Source: Bacillota bacterium (lineage in GTDB: Bacteria > Bacillota > Clostridia > DSM-8532). Taken from it: a stretch of 64,000 nucleotides of DNA. The stretch's first letter is position 1. Each line of letters starts with the position of its first letter. The stretch spans positions 4,230-68,229 of the forward strand of contig JAEXRM010000061.1 of the NCBI GenBank assembly GCA_023440865.1. Direction: 5' to 3'. The notes under the pieces are model-generated. The model ran no database searches, was not told where the DNA came from, and saw only the letters and a program-made list of their open reading frames with translations. The position numbers and the translations under genes are program-made. Positions 53,742-62,020 of the stretch are shown here, piece after piece.

Positions 53742-54515
53742 TTAGCGCGCGTTCCGCTCCGAGTACAGGATCCAGGAGTTCTCCCCCAGCATGTGGCGCC
53801 TGGCCATGCCCTCGAACCAGGGCCATTCGTCGTCGTTCGCCGTCTCCCCGGCAATGATCTCGGCGACACCGGTGCGCATCGTGTCGATGTAGGCGGCGGG
53901 CACAGGCTCCGCCTGCCGTACGTGTCCCCCGTACAGGCCGTCGAAGTCGCCGCGGATCGCATCCAGGGCGTCGAGGCTCGCCAGGTATGCCGACATCATC
54001 GTGGAGTGCTCGAGCTGCATCCAGATCTGGCCGTTGATGGCGTCGCCCGAGTAAAGCAGCCGCGCCTTCCGGTCGAGGATGGCGACACTGCCGTGCGTGT
54101 GGCCGGGGATGTGCACCGCTTCCAGCTCGAGGCCGCCCAGGTCGAAGCGCTGGCCGGGCGAGAGCGGCAGCATCCGGCATTCCGTGCCGTCGGGCACGGG
54201 GGTGATGCCATCCTGCCTCAGGGAAGCCGCCACCATGGCAAGGTGTTCCCGGTAGACACCGAGGTCTGCGGGATGCAGCCAGGCCTCCTTGAAAAAGTGG
54301 TTGCATCCGATATGGTCGACATGACCGTGCGTGTTGACCACCGTCACGGGCAGATCGGTGATGCCGCGCACAATCTCGGCCAGGTCTTCCCGCCCGTTGA
54401 GCGTGTCGACGAGCAGGGCCCGTTCGCTGCCGCACAGCAGGTAGGCACTCGACTCGCCCGCGTCGTCGAGCAGGGTGGTGTAGTCGTTGATCGGAATCAG
54501 CGTGGTGCGTGTCAT
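53742..54515 (-). CDS. Metallo-beta-lactamase-fold hydrolase
   Basis: A 257-residue cytoplasmic enzyme. The start at 54515 (MTRTTLIPINDY) has AAGGAG about 10 bases upstream. The Zn-binding motif H-x-H-x-D-H is intact in NTHGHVDHIG, with further ligands in PGHTHGSVAI and LLYSGDAI. It groups with glyoxalase-II-like hydrolases; the substrate could be a thioester, a lactone or another ester. Next to a divergent sugar-acid operon, a lactonase role is an attractive guess only. Confidence 0.85.
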   Translation of the reverse strand: MTRTTLIPINDYTTLLDDAGESSAYLLCGSERALLVDTLNGREDLAEIVRGITDLPVTVVNTHGHVDHIGCNHFFKEAWLHPADLGVYREHLAMVAASLRQDGITPVPDGTECRMLPLSPGQRFDLGGLELEAVHIPGHTHGSVAILDRKARLLYSGDAINGQIWMQLEHSTMMSAYLASLDALDAIRGDFDGLYGGHVRQAEPVPAAYIDTMRTGVAEIIAGETANDDEWPWFEGMARRHMLGENSWILYSERNAR

Positions 54516-54850
54516 GGTTGATCCGCTCCTTTTCCGTCGCTTGCCGCGTGTTTCGGAACCCATCGTATCACTTCTGGCGGACCCGGGAAAGATGCGGTCG
54601 CCGGCATGCAGGCAATCAGCAATTTCTGAGGCATAGTCCGCAAACCCGATGCTTCCCCCGCAGCCTTGACGGCCCTATGATGAGGATGTAAACAGCGCGG
54701 AGCGACACGCTCCGCAGCGATCGATCCGGATGGGGCGTTCCGCAAGTCACCGCAATCCCGCGATCCCTTGATGGCGACGACCGGACAGGTATCGCGCCGG
54801 GGGCCGCAGGCGACGGCCGCGGGCGCATCCCATCGGCAAGGAGTGGCGAC
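54516..54850. promoter_or_regulatory. Divergent control region of the MBL gene and sugar-acid operon
   Basis: A 335-base stretch without a gene. It contains the plus-strand promoter and palindrome listed separately. For the minus-strand gene only a weak TACGAT near 54567 was noticed. The remaining part up to the ATG at 54851 is an unusually long GC-rich leader of about 150 bases, in which I see no riboswitch-like fold. Confidence 0.4.
54666..54715 (+). promoter_or_regulatory. Promoter and palindromic operator of the sugar-acid operon
   Basis: TTGACG (54666-54671) and TAAACA (54689-54694) are 17 bases apart. Two bases after the -10, a perfect 8-bp inverted repeat (GCGGAGCG 54697-54704, CGCTCCGC 54708-54715) covers the expected transcription start. 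This is a classic repressor position; alternatively it is a 5'-terminal hairpin of the mRNA. Confidence 0.6.
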
Positions 54851-56242
54851 ATGGCAGTCATGGATTCCAAGGAAACCTTCGAAGGCACCCTGAACCACGT
54901 CCGCACCGGTTCCCGCCCATCCGACCTGCGCATCACCGACATGCGCTTCGTCGACATCGCCGGCGCACCGATGCACTGCATCCTCATGAAGCTCTACACC
55001 AACCAGGGCCTTGTCGGCTACGGTGAGGTGCGCGACTTCGCGAGCCGCCGCTACGCCCTCATGCTCAAGCATATCCTCATCGGCGAAAATCCCTGCGACA
55101 TCGACCGCATCTTCCGGCGCATCAAGCAGTTCGGGTTCACCGCCCGGCAGGCCGGCGGCGTTTGCGCCGTCGAGGTCGCGCTGTGGGACCTGGCAGGCAA
55201 GGCATACGGCATTCCGATCTGGCAGATGCTCGGCGGCAAGTTCCGCGACAGGATCCGCATCTACTGCGACACGGACGTCGACGGCAAGCACACCGGCACC
55301 GACATGGGCAACGCGCTCAAGGCGCGCATGGACAAGGGCTTCACGTTCCTGAAGATGGACCTGGGCCTGGGCATCCTGCGCGAGGAGAAGGGCACGCTCA
55401 CCGCGCCGCTGGGCTACATGGAGAGCTTCGGCGAAGCGTACCGCGCCATCGACCGGGCCAGGGAGAGCGGCAACGACCTCGCCCTGCGGGAAGCCAAGCG
55501 CAAGCTCTACGACATGAACAACGTCCCGCATCCGTTCACGGGCATCCATGTCACCGAGCACGGCCTCGACGTGCTGGAAAACTACGTGCGCGAGGTGCGC
55601 GCCGTCATCGGCTACGACGTGCCGCTGGCGATCGACCACTTCGGGCATATCTGCGTGGAGGACTGCATCAAGCTGTGCCGCCGCGTGGAGAAGTTCAACC
55701 TGGCCTGGGCCGAGGACATGATCCCCTGGCAGTACACCGACCAGTACGTGCGCCTGCGCAACAGCACCACGACACCCATCTGCACGGGCGAGGACATCTA
55801 TCTCAAGGAAAACTTCAAACCCCTGCTCGAAAAGGGAGGTGTCTCCGTCATCCATCCCGACATCCTCTCCTCCGGGGGCATCCTCGAAAACAAGAAGATC
55901 TCCGACATGGCGCAGGATTATGGCGTCGCGATGGCCGTCCACATGGCCGAAAGCCCCATCGCCTGCATGGCGGCCGTGCACTCCATCGCCGCCTCCGAAA
56001 ACTTCCTCGCCCTGGAGTACCACTCGGTCGACGTCGACTGGTGGGACGACATGGTGACGGGCCTGCCCCGCCCGCTGGTCGACAACGGCTGGATCACGGT
56101 GCCCGACAAGCCGGGCCTTGGCATCGACACGCTGGTCGACGAGGTGCTCGCCGAGCACCTGCATCCCCAGGTGGCGCACGGATTGTGGGATCCCACCGAC
56201 GAATGGAACGACGACATCGCCAGCGACCGGCTGTGGAGCTAG
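54851..56242 (+). CDS. Enolase-superfamily sugar-acid dehydratase (mandelate racemase type)
   Basis: A 463-residue enzyme that likely dehydrates an aldonic acid to a 2-keto-3-deoxy acid. AAGGAG is 7 bases upstream. The capping domain (about 25-150) has the usual WDLAGKAYGIPIWQMLGG. Barrel residues include K168-x-D170, the Mg ligands D262 (LAIDHFGH), E288 (AWAED) and E314 (CTGED), then D337 and H364 (AVHMAES). Insert sequence at about 175-235 and the C-terminal VPDKPGLG fit mannonate/galactonate-dehydratase relatives. First gene of an operon with two SDRs and an RraA-like protein, hence a sugar-acid pathway. The exact substrate cannot be told. Confidence 0.88.
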   Translation: MAVMDSKETFEGTLNHVRTGSRPSDLRITDMRFVDIAGAPMHCILMKLYTNQGLVGYGEVRDFASRRYALMLKHILIGENPCDIDRIFRRIKQFGFTARQAGGVCAVEVALWDLAGKAYGIPIWQMLGGKFRDRIRIYCDTDVDGKHTGTDMGNALKARMDKGFTFLKMDLGLGILREEKGTLTAPLGYMESFGEAYRAIDRARESGNDLALREAKRKLYDMNNVPHPFTGIHVTEHGLDVLENYVREVRAVIGYDVPLAIDHFGHICVEDCIKLCRRVEKFNLAWAEDMIPWQYTDQYVRLRNSTTTPICTGEDIYLKENFKPLLEKGGVSVIHPDILSSGGILENKKISDMAQDYGVAMAVHMAESPIACMAAVHSIAASENFLALEYHSVDVDWWDDMVTGLPRPLVDNGWITVPDKPGLGIDTLVDEVLAEHLHPQVAHGLWDPTDEWNDDIASDRLWS

Positions 56243-56444
56243 GCAGGGGATTCCCTCCCGGCCCTGGGCCGACCGACACGGCACCACCACTGCCCGGTTG
56301 CGTCAATGATCGGTCTGACACGGCACCGCATGGGACAACCCGCTTCGGCGTGCACCCATGCGGCGCCCGCAGGCAGACCCGCGCAGCTTGCGCCGACACC
56401 GCATTCCCGGAGGGCGGACACAGCGCCCGGAACAGGAGCCCGAC

Positions 56445-57191
56445 ATGCAGGGACGCATCCGCGTCGCACTCATCAGCGACGCCACCCTTCCCGCCGCCGA
56501 AGCGATCGCGGCACGCCTTGCGCGTGACGGGCTGCGCGTGCTGCGGAACTACCCCGATGGCCTTCCACAGGCATTTTCCGGCGCCGACGCCGACCCGGAC
56601 CGTGCCGCCTTTCCCGACATCCGGCTCGCGGATGTCGAGGCGCTCGCGGATTGGGCCTATGCCCGCGCAGGCCACATCGACCACCTGATCGTCTCGGACA
56701 ACGTCATCTTCCCGATGCCGGTCGAAACCATCACGGAAGCGCAATTCGCCCTGTATGTGGACCGCAACGCCAAGAGCGCCTTCCTGCTCTCGAAGGTGTT
56801 CGGCATGCGCATGGCGGCCGATTGCGGCGGCACGGTCACCTACATCTCCTCGCTGCACGACGACAAGCCCACCGGCTGCGCGGTCGCCTACAGCGCGGGA
56901 CGCGGCGCCGTGCAGATGCTGGCGAAGGAGATGGCCCTGTTCCTTGGCCGCAAGGGCATGCGCAGCAACCTGGTGGAAATGGGCACGACCCGCGACATCG
57001 CACCGGCACTCGACAGTCATATCAGCCCGTTCAACTACGACCTGGACACAAAGGTGCCGCTGGGCAGGCTGCCCGGCCCCGAGGACTGCGCCGCCGCCGT
57101 GGCGTATCTGATCTCGGACGACGCCGCCGCCGTGAACGGGGCTTCCCTGCGCATCGACGGCGGACACCTGCTGCGCTACATGGACCGCTGA
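56445..57191 (+). CDS. Degenerate short-chain dehydrogenase/reductase family protein
   Basis: A 248-residue SDR-fold protein. The start at 56445 follows AGGAG; a longer frame upstream has no signal. The normal TGxxxGxG cofactor motif is absent at the N-terminus (ALISDATLPAAEAIA), and the catalytic Y-x-x-x-K is Y149-S-A-G-R153, so Lys has become Arg. The fold is otherwise recognisable (VTYISSLHD, AAAVNGASLRIDGGH). It probably lacks normal dehydrogenase activity and may bind or stabilise its partner, the intact SDR encoded 14 bases downstream, or catalyse another step such as dehydration or epimerisation. Confidence 0.8.
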   Translation: MQGRIRVALISDATLPAAEAIAARLARDGLRVLRNYPDGLPQAFSGADADPDRAAFPDIRLADVEALADWAYARAGHIDHLIVSDNVIFPMPVETITEAQFALYVDRNAKSAFLLSKVFGMRMAADCGGTVTYISSLHDDKPTGCAVAYSAGRGAVQMLAKEMALFLGRKGMRSNLVEMGTTRDIAPALDSHISPFNYDLDTKVPLGRLPGPEDCAAAVAYLISDDAAAVNGASLRIDGGHLLRYMDR

Positions 57192-57205
57192 AGGAGGATG
57201 GCACG

Positions 57206-57976
57206 ATGGATCTGCAGCTCAAGGGAAAGACCGCCATCGTCACCGGAGGCGGAAAAGGGGTTGGCGCCGGCATCAGCCGCATGCTCGCGGCCGAAGGCGT
57301 CAACCTGGTGATCACCTGCAACTCGAACAAGGACATGGCCGAACGGCATGCCGCCACACTCCGGGAAACCGGCGCGAGGGTCGAGGTCTACGCCGTCGAC
57401 GTCAAGGACCGCGCACAGGTCGACGCCCTGATGCGATACACCGCCGACACCTTCGGCGGCATCGACATCCTGGTCAACAACGCCGCCTGGCAGCCCAACT
57501 ACGACATCGACGAATACGCGGAGGAGGACTACGACGAAATCATGCGCACGAACCTGGGCGGCTACTTCCGCTGCATGCAGGCGGCGCTCCCGTATCTGAA
57601 AAGGAGCGACGCAGGCCGTGTCATCATGATCTCTTCCGTTCACGGCAAGCGCCCCACCGACTTCGATGTGGGTTATTCGATGACCAAGGGCGGCATCCGC
57701 ATGCTCGTGCGCGAGGCCGCCATCGAATTCGCCAAGTACGGTGTCACGGTCAACGCCATCCTGCCGGGTGGCGTGAAGATCGAGTTCAAGAGCGGGAAGA
57801 CCGCTCCCTTCAAGTTTCGCCGCATCCATCGGGATCGCCAGTACGGCTGGTATCCGCTCGGCCGCGTTTGTGTGCCGGACGATGTCGGCAACCTCGTCGT
57901 GTTCCTGGCCTCCGCGGCCGGCAGCTACCTGACCGGTTCCGGCATCCGGCTCGACGGCGGCGCGATGTTGCTCTGA
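57206..57976 (+). CDS. Short-chain dehydrogenase/reductase
   Basis: A 256-residue NAD(P)-dependent oxidoreductase with all canonical motifs: TGGGKGVG at 13-20, NNAA near 91, S143/S144, Y157 and K161 (GYSMTKG), and a C-terminal IRLDGG. AAGGAGG is 8 bases before the ATG. By context it oxidises a sugar or sugar acid that enters the dehydratase-aldolase route. A 153-base spacer with a decamer repeat separates it from the RraA-like gene. Confidence 0.9.
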   Translation: MDLQLKGKTAIVTGGGKGVGAGISRMLAAEGVNLVITCNSNKDMAERHAATLRETGARVEVYAVDVKDRAQVDALMRYTADTFGGIDILVNNAAWQPNYDIDEYAEEDYDEIMRTNLGGYFRCMQAALPYLKRSDAGRVIMISSVHGKRPTDFDVGYSMTKGGIRMLVREAAIEFAKYGVTVNAILPGGVKIEFKSGKTAPFKFRRIHRDRQYGWYPLGRVCVPDDVGNLVVFLASAAGSYLTGSGIRLDGGAMLL

Positions 57977-58040
57977 GTTCGAAGCATCAAGCCGCACCGC
58001 AAGGAACCATGGCTCGCAACGCACGCCCCGTCACCCGGCT

Positions 58041-58080
58041 CGTAGCACCAACCCGCACCAACCCGCACCAGCCCGCACCA
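58041..58080. repeat. Intergenic tandem decamer repeat
   Basis: Four consecutive 10-bp units close to CCGCACCAAC (58041, 58051, 58061, 58071) lie between the SDR and RraA-like genes, 50 bases before the latter's ATG. No open frame uses them. Slipped-strand copy-number change could alter spacing or leader structure. Confidence 0.8.
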
Positions 58081-58129
58081 ACCGGCCGTACCGGCATCCG
58101 GACGGCGCACCGCCAAAGGAGGACACGCC

Positions 58130-59035
58130 ATGCGATTCAATGACGCGCAGGACATCATCCAGCTCACCCCGCAATGGACCGGGGAACGTCTGCCGGACGG
58201 CCGGCCGAAGGTATCCGAGGACATTCTGCGCCGCATGCGCAAGATCACGCTCGAGGAAGCCTGGGGTCCGCTGTGGAACGAAGGCTACAAGTTCCAGTTC
58301 GAGGGCGAGTTCCGCGTGTCCCATCCCGGCACCGTGCTGGTGGGGCGCGCCGTGACCGCGGTCATGGTGCCCAAGCGTCCGGACCTCGAAGGCGCCCTGT
58401 TCCACGAAGGTCTCGAGGTCGAGGGCCGGCGCGGCTTCTTCAACCAATGGGTCATCGACTCGCTGGTCGAGGACGACGTGGTGGTCGTGGACCTGTTCGA
58501 CAAGATCTTCGAGGGCACCTATGTCGGCGGCAACCTCTCCACCGCCATCAAGACGCGCACCAAGCGCGGCGGCGCGGTCATCTGGGGCGGCGTGCGCGAT
58601 CTGGAGCAGATCGTGAAGATTCCCGACCTGCAGGTGTATTACCGCGGCAATGATCCCACCGGCATCGGCAATGTCTCGATGACCTCCTTCAACAGCCCAT
58701 GCCGCATCGGCAAGGCGATCTGCATGCCCGGCGACGTCGTGCTCGGCACCCAGTCCGGCGTGCTGTTCATTCCGCCCCACCTGGCGGAGCGCTGCGTCGT
58801 TGGTGCCGAAAAGTCGCATGTCCGCGACATCTTCGGCTTCGACCGGCTGGCTTCCAAAACCTACACGACCGCCCAGATCGACGCGCCGTGGACCATGCCG
58901 ATGTGGGACGACTTCATCGCGTGGTTCGAGACCAATCCGGAGGCGGCGGAATACCGCCACCTGACCTGGGAGAAGGAACTCGAGGAAGCCCGGGAAAAGG
59001 CCGCGAAGGCGGGCACGCCGGAAGTACGGCTGTAA
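58130..59035 (+). CDS. RraA-family protein, probable aldolase
   Basis: A 301-residue protein of the RraA/class II pyruvate-aldolase fold; AAAGGAGG precedes the ATG by about 8 bases. The conserved core V-G-G-N-L-S-T-A, R-G-G-A-V and V-R156-D157 is present. In characterised hydroxymethylglutarate-type aldolases the R-D pair binds pyruvate and the metal. The usual Asp in V-x-D-G-x-x-R-D is Trp152 here. It is longer than typical RraA (about 160-230 residues), with N- and C-terminal extensions. In an operon with a dehydratase and SDRs, cleavage of a keto-deoxy sugar acid is the reasonable proposal; RNase E inhibition is unlikely. Confidence 0.82.
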   Translation: MRFNDAQDIIQLTPQWTGERLPDGRPKVSEDILRRMRKITLEEAWGPLWNEGYKFQFEGEFRVSHPGTVLVGRAVTAVMVPKRPDLEGALFHEGLEVEGRRGFFNQWVIDSLVEDDVVVVDLFDKIFEGTYVGGNLSTAIKTRTKRGGAVIWGGVRDLEQIVKIPDLQVYYRGNDPTGIGNVSMTSFNSPCRIGKAICMPGDVVLGTQSGVLFIPPHLAERCVVGAEKSHVRDIFGFDRLASKTYTTAQIDAPWTMPMWDDFIAWFETNPEAAEYRHLTWEKELEEAREKAAKAGTPEVRL

Positions 59036-59120
59036 TGCCTGGCAGAACACCGGCTGACCGCCGGCTGTCCGCTTGTCTCACGCTGCGGCACAGAGCGGTA
59101 TAGAGCGGCACAAAGCGGCA

Positions 59121-59160
59121 AAAGAAGGACCGAACGGTGGGAATCGTTCGGTCCTTCTTT
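59121..59160. terminator. Bidirectional rho-independent terminator
   Basis: A perfect 16-bp stem (59121-59136 with 59145-59160) with an 8-base loop. A-rich 5' and T-rich 3' flanks allow termination in both directions, between the convergent RraA-like and GH30-like genes. Confidence 0.88.
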
Positions 59161-59188
59161 CCATGTCGGCCGGAATCACCAGGGCATG

Positions 59189-60817
59189 TCACGGCGTGTA
59201 CAGCGAGAACATGCACTTCGGCGGCAGCTCGAGCGTCACCGTGCCGTTCTCGGCCTGCCAGACTCCACCGTCCTCCTGGTTCCGCCCCTCGGCGGTCACA
59301 TAGGCTTTCAGCGTTCCATCCGGTACGCCCTTCAGGACGACCCGCACCGGCGACCCCTTGCGGTTGAGCAGCTGCGCGGTGAAGTAGCCGGCCTCGTCCG
59401 CCGCCGCATAGCCGGTGACGATCGTCTCGTCCGCCGACTTGCAGTCCACAATCGTCACGCCGGGCTTGAGGGTGTCGAACGCCTGCTTGTAGACGTACCA
59501 GGCGGGATACGGCTCGAGCTCTAGCGACATCAGCGGATAATCGTTCTGCAGCTCCCAGTAGAGGATGACGCTGGCACCGGTGAACTTGACCGTGCGGTGG
59601 ATGAGGTTGGCGATGAACCAGGCGTTCTGCCAGGTCGGGAACTCGGCCGGCGTCTTCCACAGCCCGGGATTGTATCCGAATTCTCCGATGATGAGCGGTT
59701 TTCCGGACTTGACCATGAAATCGCGGATGGTGGACAGCAGCGTGTCGGACATGGTTGATGTGTTCCAGGAATGGGCCGACACCGGCCCGAGGTATTCCCG
59801 GATGTCGGGGTCGCCCAGCAGCGCCTCGGCAAACAGCACCGTCGGGGACGGTTGGGACACGTCGCCGATGAGCCATTTGGTCTCAAGCCCGGCCTGCTTC
59901 ATCATCGGCCCGATCACCTTCACGAAGGCGATCATCTGGTTCGGGTTCATCTTCACATAGGTGCCGATATCCGGCTCGTTGAAGCCGATCTGGTCGATCG
60001 TGACGCCATACCGGTCGCGCAGATGCACCAGAAACGCGGTCATCGACTCGGCCACTTCCGCGTAGAGTTCCGTCGGAATGATGCCGCCGAAACCCTCCTT
60101 CTCCCCGATCATCCAGGACGCGACCTTCCAGACGGAGGCGGTGATGTTCTTCACGCCATATTCCGCGCGCATGCGCTTCACCAGCTCGAACAGCTCCACC
60201 AGGCGCGGATCTTCTGTCTGGAAGCCCTTCATGTCCATGACGTCGGCCTTGCCGTTGTCGTTCACCGGCTCCCACATGTCCAGCGGAACCGGTATGCGAA
60301 CCCATTCGGGATGCAGGTTCTCGAGGGTGTACTGTCCGATGGCGTCCTGCGCCTTTTCGGTATACTGCACCTGCGTGTAGTTGCCGCCAAAGCCCAGGAA
60401 CTGCTGGTAGCGCTTCGTCGCATCGACCGTGACGGTGATTTCCTTGATGGCGGGGGTGGGTTCGGGTGTCGGGGTGGGCGCAGGCGTGGCCGCCGGCGTC
60501 GGCGCGGGTGTTGCCGATGCGGTGGATGCGGCCGGTGAGGCGGATGCGGTTCCAGCGGGGGCCGCGCATCCGGCAAGCAGGGCCGCAGCGAGCAGCAGCG
60601 GCACGAAGCGTCCCGTGGCCCGCAGGCACGCTGCCGGGAACGTCTTTCCGGCGGCATGCGTGGTTCCGGCAGCCCGCGCGTTGTCGGCGGCATGCGTGGT
60701 TCCGGCAGTCCGCGCGCTGTCGGCTGCATGCGTGATGCAGCCAGCCAGCCTGGCGCCGGCCGGGTGGTCGGCGTGATGTGCGACTCGAAGCGAAATGTTT
60801 CCGGGTCTGGTCTTCAT
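59189..60817 (-). CDS. GH30-like clan GH-A glycoside hydrolase lipoprotein
   Basis: A 542-residue secreted lipoprotein. The ATG at 60817 follows GGGGGAG, but the hydrophobic signal (about 71-83, LLLAAALLAGC, Cys84) begins only after some 65 residues. No other ATG lies before it, so the leader is abnormally long. The Pro/Thr/Ala linker (about 85-122) precedes a TIM barrel: QQFLGFGGNYTQ, acid/base E281 (IGFNEPD) and nucleophile E379 (LIIGEFGYN), then a small beta-domain (TAQLLNRKGSPV). The pattern recalls GH30 xylanases, glucanases and galactanases. It is transcribed alone toward a strong terminator. Confidence 0.8.
   Translation of the reverse strand: MKTRPGNISLRVAHHADHPAGARLAGCITHAADSARTAGTTHAADNARAAGTTHAAGKTFPAACLRATGRFVPLLLAAALLAGCAAPAGTASASPAASTASATPAPTPAATPAPTPTPEPTPAIKEITVTVDATKRYQQFLGFGGNYTQVQYTEKAQDAIGQYTLENLHPEWVRIPVPLDMWEPVNDNGKADVMDMKGFQTEDPRLVELFELVKRMRAEYGVKNITASVWKVASWMIGEKEGFGGIIPTELYAEVAESMTAFLVHLRDRYGVTIDQIGFNEPDIGTYVKMNPNQMIAFVKVIGPMMKQAGLETKWLIGDVSQPSPTVLFAEALLGDPDIREYLGPVSAHSWNTSTMSDTLLSTIRDFMVKSGKPLIIGEFGYNPGLWKTPAEFPTWQNAWFIANLIHRTVKFTGASVILYWELQNDYPLMSLELEPYPAWYVYKQAFDTLKPGVTIVDCKSADETIVTGYAAADEAGYFTAQLLNRKGSPVRVVLKGVPDGTLKAYVTAEGRNQEDGGVWQAENGTVTLELPPKCMFSLYTP
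60653..60735. repeat. 36-bp repeats in the leader of the GH30-like gene
   Basis: Two nearly exact 36-bp units (from 60653 and 60689) and a partial third encode 12-residue copies (T-H-A-A-D-S/N-A-R-T/A-A-G-T) before the signal peptide. The period keeps the frame. Confidence 0.85.
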
Positions 60818-60842
60818 GTGCAATCTCCCCCTGATGTGCCCG

Positions 60843-60856
60843 TGAACGCGCTTTCA
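60843..60856. promoter_or_regulatory. cre-like catabolite operator
   Basis: TGAACGCGCTTTCA differs from the CcpA consensus TGWAANCGNTNWCA at one position on either strand. It is 26 bases upstream of the GH30-like ATG, where a bound repressor would block the promoter. A different LacI-family repressor is equally possible. Confidence 0.5.
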
Positions 60857-61227
60857 CGCGCACGCGGAACAATGCTGACGATTCAGGACGTCAAAGGTAC
60901 ATGGCGCAATGGATACAACATGACATCGGCGACCTCCCCTACACTGTATCACGGCCCCCGGCAGGTGTGTGCGCCTGCGGCGAGAAAGTCGGCGCGCGGG
61001 TGGAAAAGGTCGGATCCCCGCAGGAACCGTTGCGGCATCCGCCTGCCCCTCAGCATCGTCACGCAGCGGTTGGCCACGGGCACATTGTCAGTCACTTCCC
61101 GACATCGTTCGTGTGAGCGTGGCTGGCCAGGGTCATCGGTTGCATCGTGGCCCATTCACGGCATAAGATAAGCTTGCCGGGAAAGATCGAAAGCCATCAA
61201 GGGACCATCATGCACAGGAGAGGGACA
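60857..61227. other. Intergenic region upstream of the GH30-like and nitroreductase genes
   Basis: This divergent stretch holds no credible gene. It contains the plus-strand promoter at 61140-61169. On the minus strand TTGACG (about 60890-60895) is a possible -35 without a good -10. Open frames here are shadows or lack start signals. Confidence 0.4.
61140..61169 (+). promoter_or_regulatory. Candidate promoter of the nitroreductase gene
   Basis: TTGCAT (61140-61145) and TAAGAT (61164-61169) stand 18 bases apart, 58 bases before the ATG. Confidence 0.45.
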
Positions 61228-61842
61228 ATGGAGTTCAAGCAAGTTGTGGCGCATAGAAGGACCATCAGGGATTTTTCGAGCAAAGCGGTACCAGATGAGA
61301 TCATTCTGGCTTCGCTTGAAGCAGGGCTACAGGCACCAAGCTACAATCACCTGAGGGAATGGGACTTCATTCTGGTGGACGATCAAAACACAAGAGTGGC
61401 TTTGACCCAGACAGAGGCAATGCCCGAGAGCATCCCGGATGACTTGGCGGCGTCTTTTGACGATGATGGGCGTATTGCCAGAGAAATGTATCTCGAGGCG
61501 ATACCAAAGCAGAAAAGGATGATCCTTGCCGCACCGGAATTGTTGATTGTCGTGTACAAGCCCAAGACTCAGGTCATTGACAGCAGGAGAATCTATGACT
61601 TGAACTGTTTGGCATCGGTTTGGTGCTGCATAGAAAACATCCTGCTGAGCTTGGCTGACAACAATGTGTTCGGTGTCACATTCATCCCGAAGCATACGGA
61701 AGCGGTGAAAGCCATTCTGGGCATCCCGCGTGAGCTCGAAGTGGCAGCCCTCATTCCATTCGGCTACAAGGCCGAGAACAGCAAAGTCATCAGGCAGAAG
61801 GATATCGACTTGAAAACCAGGATCCATGATCAATGCTGGTGA
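61228..61842 (+). CDS. Nitroreductase-family flavoprotein
   Basis: A 204-residue FMN-dependent oxidoreductase. The ATG at 61228 is 7 bases after AGGAG. The family start VVAHRRTIRDFSSKAV, the flavin-binding segment (LEAGLQAPSYNHLREWDFILV) and the late GFTFIP/VAALIPFGY-like stretch (here FGVTFIPKHTEAVK and AALIPFGYKAE) are all seen. Such enzymes reduce nitro compounds, quinones or flavins with NAD(P)H. Compared with neighbours the gene uses many AGA/AGG arginine codons and more A/T, suggesting later acquisition. Confidence 0.85.
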   Translation: MEFKQVVAHRRTIRDFSSKAVPDEIILASLEAGLQAPSYNHLREWDFILVDDQNTRVALTQTEAMPESIPDDLAASFDDDGRIAREMYLEAIPKQKRMILAAPELLIVVYKPKTQVIDSRRIYDLNCLASVWCCIENILLSLADNNVFGVTFIPKHTEAVKAILGIPRELEVAALIPFGYKAENSKVIRQKDIDLKTRIHDQCW

Positions 61843-62020
61843 ACAGCCAGCCTGGCTCCGTTTGGCTGATCGTGCTTGACATGAGGAACGGCAGCGCAAA
61901 CGGAGAAAAGGCTGGCGGCAGCGCAACAAGGGAAAGAGGCACCGCAAGCCGCATGCTCGATCAAGCTACGGGGGTACCCGCTGCAACCCAGACTTTTCGT
62001 GTCTCGCAGGAGGAAAGCAC

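Noticed and set aside
54700..54850. Possible riboswitch in the long leader of the dehydratase operon
   Set aside because: Apart from the 8-bp palindrome at the start I see no conserved aptamer core or terminator/antiterminator pair.
55162..56688. Alternative-frame open frame across the dehydratase and SDR genes
   Set aside because: Composition is Arg/His/Gly/Pro-rich, it has no domain, and it overlaps well-supported enzymes.
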